DNA of 13,065 bases from CAJXNP01 sp050305935 (GCA_050305935.1 JBNLGG010000094.1:1-13065), one strand, 5' to 3'; shown: positions 6,922 through 13,065, counted from the first letter of the stretch. Translations and numbers: made by a program. The notes: generated from the letters alone by a model not told the origin.

Positions 6922-7950
6922 TTACGGAATTTTAATCATCGCCTTCATTACTCCGTCCTGGTAGTTGGCAACGAGCTCGAAAGCTTTTTGTACTTCCTCC
7001 ATTCCAAAATAATGTGTCGCCATATTTTTGATATCTATCTTCTTGTTTTTCATTAGTTCCAATGACTCCTCCACGCAGCCTACCTGCCTGCGGATATTGA
7101 TGATGTCGATTTCCTTTCTTCGCAAAGTATGAATTGGCAAATGGATTTCCATCGAGTCGGGAATGCCTACAATTACCAGTTTTCCGCCTGGCTTCAGCAG
7201 TTGAATTCCATCATAGATCGCCTGCTGGTCGCCGCTGCATTCGTAGACTACGTCAAAGCCGGGTGTTTCCAAATTGACGAATTGATTTTGATTGTCTGGG
7301 CTTAATACCTGTCGAATTCCTTCCATTTTGGCCAATTCCTTTCGATAGTTTAACCTTTCAACCACCAGTGCTGGTATAATGGAAGCTGCCTGAAGGGACA
7401 GTGCCAAACTTTGCCCGATAGGACCATATCCCATAATGGCCGCTGACTGTCCTTTGCTGATACCAGAGCGTTTTACGGTGTAAACCCCAATGGACATTGG
7501 CTCTGAAATGACGGCTTCGTCATCAGAAATCTGATCGTCGATGGCAATGCAATTCTGAGGTTGAAGTATCATGTATTCCTGTAGTGCTCCATTTAATTGG
7601 CCGGGGCAGCCCAGGAATAGGCTTTTTCTGCAGGTATTCATTCGACCCGCCTTGCATTGATCACACTCCCCACAATGGACAGCAGGTTCGATGGCGATTC
7701 GCTGGCCTTTCTTTAGCCCTTCCACCCCGCCGCCAACTTCCTCTATTATTCCCATCGCTTCATGGCCGACAATGAAAGGAAAGTCAATGATTTGTTCGCC
7801 AATCCTGCCTGTTGTAAAATAGTGAATATCCGATCCGCACACCCCCACCTGGTTTATTTTGACTAAAATATCCGTTGCGGATTGAATCACAGGTCTTGGT
7901 TTTTCAATAATATCAAATTTGCGGATTCCAGTGAGTGAGGTTATTTTCAT
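6922..7950 (-). CDS. Zinc-dependent medium-chain dehydrogenase, sorbitol/polyol dehydrogenase-like
   Basis: This MDR-superfamily enzyme probably oxidises a secondary alcohol of a polyol or related compound with NAD+. Numbered from the ATG at 7948-7950 (342 aa), it shows catalytic zinc ligands Cys38 (CGSDIH), His63-Glu64 (GHE) and Glu150 (SEP). The structural zinc loop has Cys93, Cys96, Cys99 and Cys107. The Rossmann motif is G-Y-G-P-I-G (174-179), followed by an acidic residue (Glu198 in VVER) that favours NAD+ over NADP+. HYFTTGRIG (43-51) resembles sorbitol and xylitol dehydrogenases more than threonine dehydrogenase, but the substrate cannot be fixed. The frame extends upstream to a TTG at 7969-7971; I prefer the ATG because MKITSLTG fits the family's N-terminus. 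The gene is divergent from the PNPOx-like gene across a short palindrome-rich spacer. Confidence 0.88.
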   Translation of the reverse strand: MKITSLTGIRKFDIIEKPRPVIQSATDILVKINQVGVCGSDIHYFTTGRIGEQIIDFPFIVGHEAMGIIEEVGGGVEGLKKGQRIAIEPAVHCGECDQCKAGRMNTCRKSLFLGCPGQLNGALQEYMILQPQNCIAIDDQISDDEAVISEPMSIGVYTVKRSGISKGQSAAIMGYGPIGQSLALSLQAASIIPALVVERLNYRKELAKMEGIRQVLSPDNQNQFVNLETPGFDVVYECSGDQQAIYDGIQLLKPGGKLVIVGIPDSMEIHLPIHTLRRKEIDIINIRRQVGCVEESLELMKNKKIDIKNMATHYFGMEEVQKAFELVANYQDGVMKAMIKIP

Positions 7951-7995
7951 GCGATGTGTTTCAGGGAACAAAATTCACTCATAGAACTTATTACT

Positions 7996-8007
7996 CAAAA
8001 TATTTTG
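7996..8007. promoter_or_regulatory. 12-bp palindrome CAAAATATTTTG in the divergent spacer
   Basis: This is a perfect 12-bp palindrome between the dehydrogenase and the PNPOx-like gene, within the expected control region of both. It may be a binding site for a dimeric regulator. It is AT-only apart from its ends, so chance is a real alternative. Confidence 0.3.
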
Positions 8008-8025
8008 AAATATTGTAACCTGATT

Positions 8026-8037
8026 TTTGAATTCAAA
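8026..8037. promoter_or_regulatory. 12-bp palindrome TTTGAATTCAAA in the divergent spacer
   Basis: This second perfect 12-bp palindrome is centred 30 bases from the first, about three helical turns, and lies 42 bases before the ATG at 8080. It could be an operator shared by the two divergent genes. The two palindromes are not the same sequence, which weakens the idea of one regulator. Confidence 0.3.
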
Positions 8038-8079
8038 GTATATGTGGGTCGCATTTAGCAATTATTAATAACATCAATC

Positions 8080-8730
8080 ATGTCTGAATTTCCCATAACC
8101 TCAAAAAACAAAGTCAAAATCTCTTCTAAAAGAGCTCATTACAACCGGGAAACTATTTATTCAATTTTGGACGAGGCCTGCATTTGCCATGTTGGTTTTA
8201 TCCACGAAGATTATCCGGTGGTGATTCCTACTATTTTTGGCCGGGATGGCGATACGCTGTACATTCACGGCGCTGTGGGTAGCCGCATGTTAAAAAACCT
8301 GGAGCAGGGCATCGACATCTCATTGAATGTAACTCATTTGGACGGATTAGTGCTGGCCAGGTCTGCATTTCATCATTCGGTGAATTATCGTTCGGTAGTC
8401 GTCTTCGGAAAGGCGACCCTGGTGGAATCTAATGATGAAAAAATGAAGGCATTGAAAGCCATTTCTGACCAGGTATTAAAAGGGAGGTGGGAAGAAGTGC
8501 GTGAACCCAATGAAAAAGAACTCAAGATTACGAAAGTCCTGAAAATAAAGCTGGAAGAAGTCTCTGCAAAAATCCGTACCGGCAAGCCCATCGATGAACC
8601 TGAAGATTATGACTTGGATGTTTGGGCCGGAGAACTTCCATTAAAGCTAATGCCACAGCCGCCTGTAAATGACCCCGACGCAAAAAGAGCGCTTCCTGTC
8701 TCGCAAAGTGTTTTGGATGTTTTGAAATAG
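8080..8730 (+). CDS. Pyridoxamine 5'-phosphate oxidase-like FMN-binding split-barrel protein
   Basis: This 216-aa protein belongs to the PNPOx-like split-barrel fold, subgroup Pyridox_ox_2 (NimA-like/flavin-nucleotide-binding proteins). Visible features are the N-terminal helix and strand SILDEACICHVGFI (28-41), the strand pair ending in YPVVIPTIFGRDGDTLYIHG (45-64), GSRMLKNL (67-74) in the cofactor-binding region, and the characteristic LDGLVLARSAFHHSVNYRSV (87-106). The remaining C-terminus (about 165-216) is proline- and acid-rich and without a recognised domain. Relatives bind FMN and reduce or sequester small molecules; true PdxH activity is not implied, and no substrate can be named. 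The ATG at 8080 gives a normal N-terminus. It is divergent from the dehydrogenase. Confidence 0.88.
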   Translation: MSEFPITSKNKVKISSKRAHYNRETIYSILDEACICHVGFIHEDYPVVIPTIFGRDGDTLYIHGAVGSRMLKNLEQGIDISLNVTHLDGLVLARSAFHHSVNYRSVVVFGKATLVESNDEKMKALKAISDQVLKGRWEEVREPNEKELKITKVLKIKLEEVSAKIRTGKPIDEPEDYDLDVWAGELPLKLMPQPPVNDPDAKRALPVSQSVLDVLK

Positions 8731-8821
8731 CCTTTTTACCCCTTGGTATCTGATTGTTTCCAAACGCTAGGTGAAATAGTTCTACCATTCAGAGGACATT
8801 AGACAATTTTAGTGAATGGGT

Positions 8822-8829
8822 TATCTTTG
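8822..8829 (+). promoter_or_regulatory. Bacteroidota-type -7 box TATCTTTG upstream of the GH3 gene
   Basis: TATCTTTG matches TAnnTTTG and lies 29 bases before the GH3 ATG, giving a predicted leader of about 22 bases. It is the same octamer as before the helicase gene. No exact TTTG -33 box is seen; TTAGACAA (8799-8806) sits roughly where one would be expected. Confidence 0.55.
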
Positions 8830-8858
8830 TTGCGACTTAAACAAAATAATCCATTTTT

Positions 8859-11030
8859 ATGCATTTAACATTTAGAATATTTCAATTCTTATTCCTGTTG
8901 GCAGGAATAATTGTGTTCGGCTGCAATGGAAAAAAAGAGAAGCAATCAGAAACATCAAAGATAGAAGCAAAGATTGATAGTTTGATTAGCCTCATGACCA
9001 TTGAGGAAAAGGTCAATATGATCCACGCTAGTTCATCTTTTACCAACGGTGGAGTAGAAAGACTTGGAATTCCCGAATTAGTTACGTCAGATGGCCCGCA
9101 TGGGGTACGCCATGAGCACGGCCGCGATTGGGACAAAGACGACAATGTGCTGGATAGTGGTAGCTATCTTCCCACAGGGACCGCGCTTGCTGCCACCTGG
9201 AACCCTGAACTTGGATATGAATTTGGAAAAGTGCTGGGGTCTGAAGCCAATTTCAGAGGAAAAGATATTATCCTCGGGCCTGGCCTCAATATTATCAGAA
9301 CGCCTCTCAATGGAAGGAATTTTGAATACATGACGGAAGACCCATATTTAAATTCTAAAATGGTAATAGGCTATATTCATGGTGTACAGGACCAGGGAAT
9401 CGCCGCCTGCGCGAAACACTACATCGCCAATAACCAGGAGTATGAGCGCTATCGCGTCAATATTGAAATGAGTGATCGTGCTTTCAGGGAGATCTATCTG
9501 CCGGGCTTCAAGGCTGCCGTCCAGGAAGGGGAAGCACTAACTGTTATGGGAGCATATAATAAGTTCAGAGGGCAGTTTTGCTCACACAATGATTTCTTAT
9601 TGAATGACATCCTTAAAGAAGAACTTGGATTTGAAGGTTTTGTGATGAGCGACTGGGAAGCTACACACAATACCTTGGAGGCGATCAATAACGGTCTTGA
9701 TCTGGAAATGGGAACAGATCTGGGGATGAGGCCAAATCCCGATTACGGTAAATTTTATTTGGGGGACACCGTAGTGACGCTCGTCAAAAATGGTGCGGTA
9801 GCAGAATCTATCATAGATGAAAAAGTAAGACGAATTCTTCGGGTAATGTTTGCCATCAACAAATTTGGTGAAAGAGTAAAAGGGGAATATAATACTCCGG
9901 AACATCAGCAGACCGCATTTGAAATCGCCAGCGAGGCGGTTACTCTCTTGAAAAACGAAAGCGTCCTGCCTTTAAAGAAAGATGGGATTAAAACGCTGGT
10001 AGTAATCGGCGCCAACGCTACACGCAAGCATGCTGGTGCCGGGGGAAGTTCGCAGGTGAAAGCATATTATGAAGTAACTCCATTGGAGGGAATTCAAAAC
10101 TTAGTAGGTGAATCTATCGAGGTGAATTATTCTCCGGGGTATGTGATCGAAAGGGATGGCACTTCAAACCCCGAGATGATTAAAGCGGCCGTCGCAAATG
10201 CCAAAGTCTCGGATCAGGCAATTCTGGTGGTAGGGTGGATCAGAGGATATTCTGATGCCTGGGAAGAAAATGCCTTCGATGCGGAGGATCATGATAAGCC
10301 TGGGATTGTTTTGCCTTTTGGACAGGATGAATTGATAAAAGCGGTTTTGAAAGCCAATCCAAATACGATCGTAACCATCGTAGGCGGTGGGCCGGTAGAC
10401 ATGTCTGCCTGGGTAGACGATGCAAAGGGAATTGTACAGGCCTGGTACGGTGGAATGGAAGGAGGAAATGCACTGGCGAAAGTCTTATTTGGTGACATAA
10501 ACCCCAGTGGGAAATTACCGATGACTTTTCCCAAAAAATTGGAAGACAGTCCGGCACACGCTTTAGGCGAATATCCCGGAAAAGACTTGACCATCAATTA
10601 CAACGAGGGAATATTTGTTGGCTACAGATATTTTGACTCATACGATGTTGAGCCGGAATTCGCATTTGGACACGGTCTGTCTTATACTACTTTTGAATAT
10701 TCTGATATTCAAGTAAATGCCACTGGAAATTCAGCTACCGTTTCTTTTAAGATTACGAATACCGGGGAAATGGGTGGAAAGGAAGTAGCTCAGGTTTATG
10801 TACAGGATGAGGAAGCTACTTTAGAGCGCCCTGTGAAGGAGTTAAAAGCGTTCAAAAAGGTGTCTGTCAGCCCGGGAGAAACTGTGACCATCAATCTCGA
10901 ACTAAACGAAGATGCCTTTAAATACTTTGATGATAATAAAGGTGAGTGGGTATTAGAGCCCGGAACATTTACAATTTTTGTGGGGAGTGCGTCTAATGAT
11001 ATTCGATTGGAAAAGACGATAGAATTATAA
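8859..11030 (+). CDS. GH3 family beta-glucosidase-type glycoside hydrolase, lipoprotein
   Basis: This 723-aa exo-acting hydrolase probably removes beta-linked glucose or xylose from oligosaccharides. A lipoprotein signal (1-21) ends in VFG-Cys22, predicting a lipid-anchored protein; NGKKEK follows the Cys, with no acidic surface-export tag. Domains in order are the GH3 N-terminal barrel (about 35-345), GH3 C-terminal sandwich (about 360-560) and fibronectin III-like domain (about 600-715). Visible motifs are DGPHG (78-82), GRNFE (152-156), KHY (186-188), and SDW with the nucleophile Asp265. Glu476 in AEDHDK is a likely acid/base by position, which I infer. No PA14 insert is present. The architecture and length match BglX-type periplasmic beta-glucosidases. 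No SusC/SusD genes are visible, so it is not shown to be part of a polysaccharide utilisation locus. It has its own promoter box and ends at two hairpins. Confidence 0.94.
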   Translation: MHLTFRIFQFLFLLAGIIVFGCNGKKEKQSETSKIEAKIDSLISLMTIEEKVNMIHASSSFTNGGVERLGIPELVTSDGPHGVRHEHGRDWDKDDNVLDSGSYLPTGTALAATWNPELGYEFGKVLGSEANFRGKDIILGPGLNIIRTPLNGRNFEYMTEDPYLNSKMVIGYIHGVQDQGIAACAKHYIANNQEYERYRVNIEMSDRAFREIYLPGFKAAVQEGEALTVMGAYNKFRGQFCSHNDFLLNDILKEELGFEGFVMSDWEATHNTLEAINNGLDLEMGTDLGMRPNPDYGKFYLGDTVVTLVKNGAVAESIIDEKVRRILRVMFAINKFGERVKGEYNTPEHQQTAFEIASEAVTLLKNESVLPLKKDGIKTLVVIGANATRKHAGAGGSSQVKAYYEVTPLEGIQNLVGESIEVNYSPGYVIERDGTSNPEMIKAAVANAKVSDQAILVVGWIRGYSDAWEENAFDAEDHDKPGIVLPFGQDELIKAVLKANPNTIVTIVGGGPVDMSAWVDDAKGIVQAWYGGMEGGNALAKVLFGDINPSGKLPMTFPKKLEDSPAHALGEYPGKDLTINYNEGIFVGYRYFDSYDVEPEFAFGHGLSYTTFEYSDIQVNATGNSATVSFKITNTGEMGGKEVAQVYVQDEEATLERPVKELKAFKKVSVSPGETVTINLELNEDAFKYFDDNKGEWVLEPGTFTIFVGSASNDIRLEKTIEL

Positions 11031-11037
11031 AATGAGG

Positions 11038-11070
11038 AAACCACCAAGGTTTTCAAAACCTTGGTGGTTT
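11038..11070. terminator. Perfect 33-base palindromic hairpin after the GH3 gene
   Basis: AAACCACCAAGGTTTT (11038-11053) and its exact reverse complement (11055-11070) flank a single C. The practical hairpin is a 12-bp stem with a TTTTCAAAA loop, starting 8 bases after the GH3 stop. It could terminate transcription or stabilise the 3' end. The perfection also suggests a dispersed palindromic repeat; I recall similar elements in Bacteroidota genomes but cannot verify this here. Confidence 0.65.
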
Positions 11071-11085
11071 GATTTTCATGAAAGT

Positions 11086-11118
11086 AAAAAAGACTACCCT
11101 GGGAAGGTAGCCTTTTTT
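11086..11118. terminator. Bidirectional intrinsic terminator between GH3 and coiled-coil lipoprotein genes
   Basis: CTACC (11094-11098) pairs with GGTAG (11106-11110). One mismatch outside it, AAAAAAG (11086-11092) pairs with CTTTTTT (11112-11118). The stem is flanked by an A-run on one side and a T-run on the other, the classic form of a terminator working in both directions between convergent genes. Confidence 0.75.
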
Positions 11119-11174
11119 GTAACGGGAATTATTGAGGGAGTTGACTGATAATCGTTAGTTAGCTGTTGTGTCTT

Positions 11175-12062
11175 TTATTTCTTAGCGATTACCAGGTATT
11201 TTGATGATGCCCAGAACTTATCAGGATCCAGGATCACTAATTTGTCGACCTGCCTGGCCTCTTCGTTCATCACGATTTCATAAGAGCCTTGTGGGTGGTT
11301 AGTTACCAATTCTGCCTTTTTGCTGTTAAGAGGGATGGTATTTACTTTCCTTATATCTACTAAAGTGAAGTCGCTTTTGTCGAAAGTTGGGCTTAATTGC
11401 TCAACTGAACCGATTCCGATAAATCCGCCTTCTTTAGTGATGATTTCTTTTTCTTCCAATTCCGAAGCTGTTCCGGTTGTATAGTAAGCGGTATGTAGTT
11501 GCTCATCCATTTCACTTATCTGACCGTCTTTTTCTGCGATCATTTCAGATTTGCTTGTGTTTTCTGTGAATAGGGAGTCTACTGTCTGGTTTAATGTTTC
11601 GTTTTTAGCAGTAAGTTCAGAAACTTGTACAGTTAGGTTTTGAATATCTGTTTCCTGTACACTAACCTTTTCTTCTAATTGAGCTACCATTTTTTTGAAT
11701 TTTCCAGTTTGGTAGTAAGAGCTTTGCAACTTCTTATTAAGCTCTTCCAATTTAGCCTTGTTTTCAACCATAAGGGTGTTGATCGCTTTTAGATCTTCTA
11801 CCATTTGTTTTTTTGAAGCTAAATCTGCTGTTGGATTTGACTCCTGCTCCAGTGAGATCATGTTTTCTCTTTCTTTGATCTCAGCGATATTACTTTCGAT
11901 GTCAGAAACAAGTGTGAAGTACTCGGTCAATTCAGTGTCCCTGTTGCCAAGTTCCGTTTTCAAGCTATCAATACTGCCTTGCATTTGGGCAATTTTTTCT
12001 TTGTCAGTACAAGCGGCTGCTAGTACTACGGTGGCACTTAAAATAAATAGTTTGAGTTTCAT
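11175..12062 (-). CDS. Coiled-coil lipoprotein with conserved C-terminal domain, function unknown
   Basis: This 295-aa envelope protein has a signal peptide ending in VVLAAA-Cys18, so it is predicted to be lipidated. Residues 20-190 are almost entirely heptad-patterned, forming long coiled coils, with a short break around 70-82. Two related segments, LQSSYYQTGKFKKM (112-125) and LHTAYYTTGTASEL (189-202), repeat a YYxTG core 77 residues apart. A compact C-terminal domain follows (EGGFIGIGSVEQL, TIPLNSKKAELVTNHPQGSY, KLVILDPDKFWASSKYLVI). I recognise the overall pattern as a recurrent Bacteroidota lipoprotein family; some members may carry the name Cbp1 collagen-binding adhesin, but I hold that weakly. 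The ATG start gives a good signal peptide. It is downstream of the sigma54 activator on the same strand, separated by a terminator, with its own sigma54-type promoter candidate. Confidence 0.8.
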   Translation of the reverse strand: MKLKLFILSATVVLAAACTDKEKIAQMQGSIDSLKTELGNRDTELTEYFTLVSDIESNIAEIKERENMISLEQESNPTADLASKKQMVEDLKAINTLMVENKAKLEELNKKLQSSYYQTGKFKKMVAQLEEKVSVQETDIQNLTVQVSELTAKNETLNQTVDSLFTENTSKSEMIAEKDGQISEMDEQLHTAYYTTGTASELEEKEIITKEGGFIGIGSVEQLSPTFDKSDFTLVDIRKVNTIPLNSKKAELVTNHPQGSYEIVMNEEARQVDKLVILDPDKFWASSKYLVIAKK

Positions 12063-12065
12063 TTT

Positions 12066-12087
12066 GAGTATATTTTGAAATACACTC
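12066..12087. promoter_or_regulatory. 22-bp imperfect palindrome abutting the lipoprotein start codon
   Basis: GAGT-n-TATTT and AAATA-n-ACTC are arranged symmetrically (9 of 11 positions per arm match), ending three bases before the minus-strand ATG (12060-12062). Transcription from the candidate sigma54 promoter would start near 12084, inside this palindrome. It could be an operator acting at the start site or a leader structure affecting ribosome access. Confidence 0.35.
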
Positions 12088-12094
12088 TCCTATG

Positions 12095-12110
12095 TGCCAA
12101 AAGATTGCCA
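12095..12110 (-). promoter_or_regulatory. Candidate sigma54 (RpoN) promoter for the coiled-coil lipoprotein
   Basis: Read on the minus strand the site is TGGCAATCTTTTGGCA. Against the sigma54 consensus TGGCACR-N4-TTGCW it keeps TGGCA at -24 and the essential GG-N10-GC spacing, with mismatches at the C and R after TGGCA and at one T of TTGC. It would start transcription near 12084, about 22 bases before the lipoprotein ATG. The adjacent upstream gene encodes a sigma54 activator. The TTTTGGCA sequence is also duplicated 11 bases apart, which is an alternative reason for the pattern. Confidence 0.5.
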
Positions 12111-12158
12111 AAAAATTAAAGCTCTGAAAAACAATTATTTATGAAAGTCAGCCGCGTG

Positions 12159-12185
12159 AAAAATTGTCATATTGACAAAATTTTT
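12159..12185 (-). terminator. Intrinsic terminator of the sigma54 activator gene
   Basis: TTGTCA (12164-12169) and TGACAA (12173-12178) form a perfect 6-bp stem with a TAT/ATA loop. On the minus strand the stem is followed directly by TTTTT (complement of 12159-12163). It begins about 22 bases past the regulator's stop, so the downstream lipoprotein should need its own promoter. Confidence 0.6.
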
Positions 12186-12199
12186 GTTCCAATGAAAAA

Positions 12200-13065
12200 T
12201 CAGGCAGGCTCTTCTTCCTTTAACATCCGGTAGATGGTAGAAAATCCAATGCCCAGTTTTTCTGCGGCCAGCTTCACGTTGTCATCGTATTTTTTGAGAT
12301 ACGATTTTACAATATTGTAATTGTGCTCGCGAAGGGTGAGGTCATGGTTGAGAAATGCGGGATCTGATTCAATACTGCCAAAGCTAATATCATCTGCTTC
12401 AATAATATCTGTATTTGACATCACCATGGCCAGCTCGATCACGGATTTCAATTCCCGTATATTGCCCGGAAAAGAATAATTCATCAATTTCTTTTGTGCT
12501 TCCCGGCTGAGATTTTTTTCCGGAAGGCCTGATTCGTTACTATATTCTTTTATGAAAAATTTGGAAAGGATCAGCACATCATTGTCGCGCAAGCGCAGTG
12601 GTGGCATTTCAATTGTTATCCCGTACAGACGGTAATACAGATCGTCCCGGAATTTTTTTTCTTTCACTTCCTGCTGGAGGTTTCTGTTAGTAGCGACGAT
12701 GATCCTGCAATCGATCTTGATTGCCTTGTTGCTCCCCACCCTTGTGATCTCCTTTTCCTGCAATGCCCTAAGTAGTTTGGCCTGAAGGGTAACATCCATT
12801 TCGCCAATTTCATCCAGAAACAATGTTCCTCCGCTGGCTTCCTCAAACTTTCCGATTCGGGTGTTTTGCGCACTGGTGAATGAGCCCTTTTCGTGGCCAA
12901 ACAGCTCACTTTCCAATAAATCCCTTGGGATGGCAGCCATGTTAATTGGCACAAATGGTTTCCTCCTTCGATTGGAATTGTAGTGGATCGCTTTGGCGAC
13001 AAGCTCTTTGCCTGTACCTGTCTCGCCGGTGATGGTGACGACTATGTTCGTGTTGATCGCCTTCT
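12200..13065 (-). CDS. Sigma54-dependent transcriptional activator, AAA+ and Fis-type HTH (partial at right edge)
   Basis: This is the C-terminal part of a bacterial enhancer-binding protein that uses ATP hydrolysis to open sigma54-RNA polymerase promoters. The frame is open to the right edge, so the start and any sensor or receiver domain lie outside; 287 residues are visible. Counting from the first visible codon: Walker A GETGTGKE (13-20), sigma54-contact loop GSFTSA (60-65, usually GAFTGA), Walker B LFLDEIGEM (81-89), arginine-finger region RDDLYYRL (139-146), sensor 2 PGNIREL (199-205), then a C-terminal Fis-type HTH (about 248-282, KLAAEKLGIGFSTIYRMLK). The ATPase residues look intact; only the loop is unusual. 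The stop is TGA at 12200-12202, followed by a terminator. The target may be the next gene downstream, which has a sigma54-type promoter candidate. Confidence 0.92.
   Translation of the reverse strand, partial: KAINTNIVVTITGETGTGKELVAKAIHYNSNRRRKPFVPINMAAIPRDLLESELFGHEKGSFTSAQNTRIGKFEEASGGTLFLDEIGEMDVTLQAKLLRALQEKEITRVGSNKAIKIDCRIIVATNRNLQQEVKEKKFRDDLYYRLYGITIEMPPLRLRDNDVLILSKFFIKEYSNESGLPEKNLSREAQKKLMNYSFPGNIRELKSVIELAMVMSNTDIIEADDISFGSIESDPAFLNHDLTLREHNYNIVKSYLKKYDDNVKLAAEKLGIGFSTIYRMLKEEEPA

Noticed and set aside
6721..7056. 111-codon plus-strand frame in the PBP-dehydrogenase spacer
   Set aside because: Nearly half of it is antisense to the dehydrogenase and it reads through the 6853-6879 hairpin; its composition does not look like a protein and the start is a bare TTG.
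8859..11030. Possible polysaccharide utilisation locus around the GH3 gene
   Set aside because: There is no SusC/SusD pair, other glycoside hydrolase, sugar transporter or hybrid sensor nearby; the neighbours are unrelated and the gene ends in its own terminators.
12091..12098. TGGCACA (minus strand) as a second sigma54 -24 box
   Set aside because: It resembles the -24 half, but no GC falls at the required distance downstream, so only the 12095-12110 arrangement fits.
12664..13002. 112-codon minus-strand frame overlapping the sigma54 activator
   Set aside because: It is an out-of-frame shadow of the activator, whose own frame carries all AAA+ motifs.
1..13065. tRNA, rRNA, CRISPR array, insertion sequence or integrase
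   Set aside because: I saw no clover-leaf with a TTCGANNC arm at suitable spacing, no regularly spaced repeats, no terminal inverted repeats around a transposase and no recombinase motifs.

Overview
The window looks like chromosomal DNA of a Bacteroidota bacterium, most likely of the Cytophagales/Cyclobacteriaceae type; this placement is inferred from gene content and signals, not from a search. The clues are a GT117/DUF2723 membrane protein of the kind abundant in that phylum, SPase II lipoproteins, moderate GC, TATCTTTG elements matching the Bacteroidota -7 consensus (TAnnTTTG) ahead of two genes, two TTG starts forced by upstream stops, and little sign of Shine-Dalgarno sites. There is no IS element, integrase, CRISPR array, tRNA or rRNA that I can support.

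Left part (1-4295, + strand): the C-terminal part of a GT117/DUF2723 protein runs in from the left edge. A 416-base gap follows, with a probable terminator, a start-less membrane-like reading frame and a promoter-like box. Then come a DEAD-box RNA helicase with a DbpA-type C-terminal domain and a 107-aa protein of unknown function. The small gene meets the next gene tail to tail: the two stop codons share TTAA inside a bidirectional terminator.

Middle part (4292-8730): a bifunctional penicillin-binding protein 1A (minus strand) with a 20-bp inverted repeat just upstream of its TTG start; a hairpin-rich spacer; a zinc-dependent polyol-type dehydrogenase (minus strand); and, divergent from it across a short palindrome-rich gap, an FMN-binding pyridoxamine-phosphate-oxidase-like protein.

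Right part (8731-13065): a GH3 beta-glucosidase lipoprotein (plus strand) ends at two strong hairpins and is convergent with a coiled-coil lipoprotein (minus strand). Upstream of the coiled-coil lipoprotein is the C-terminal part of a sigma54 activator (AAA+ domain plus Fis-type HTH) that runs off the right edge. The gap between them holds a terminator for the regulator and, on the same strand, a GG-N10-GC sequence placed to start transcription about 22 bases before the lipoprotein ATG. The activator has GSFTSA where the sigma54-contacting GAFTGA loop is expected.

Most of the window is ordinary housekeeping and carbohydrate metabolism. The part most worth following up is the pairing of a variant-loop sigma54 activator with a sigma54-type promoter on the next gene, an envelope lipoprotein.
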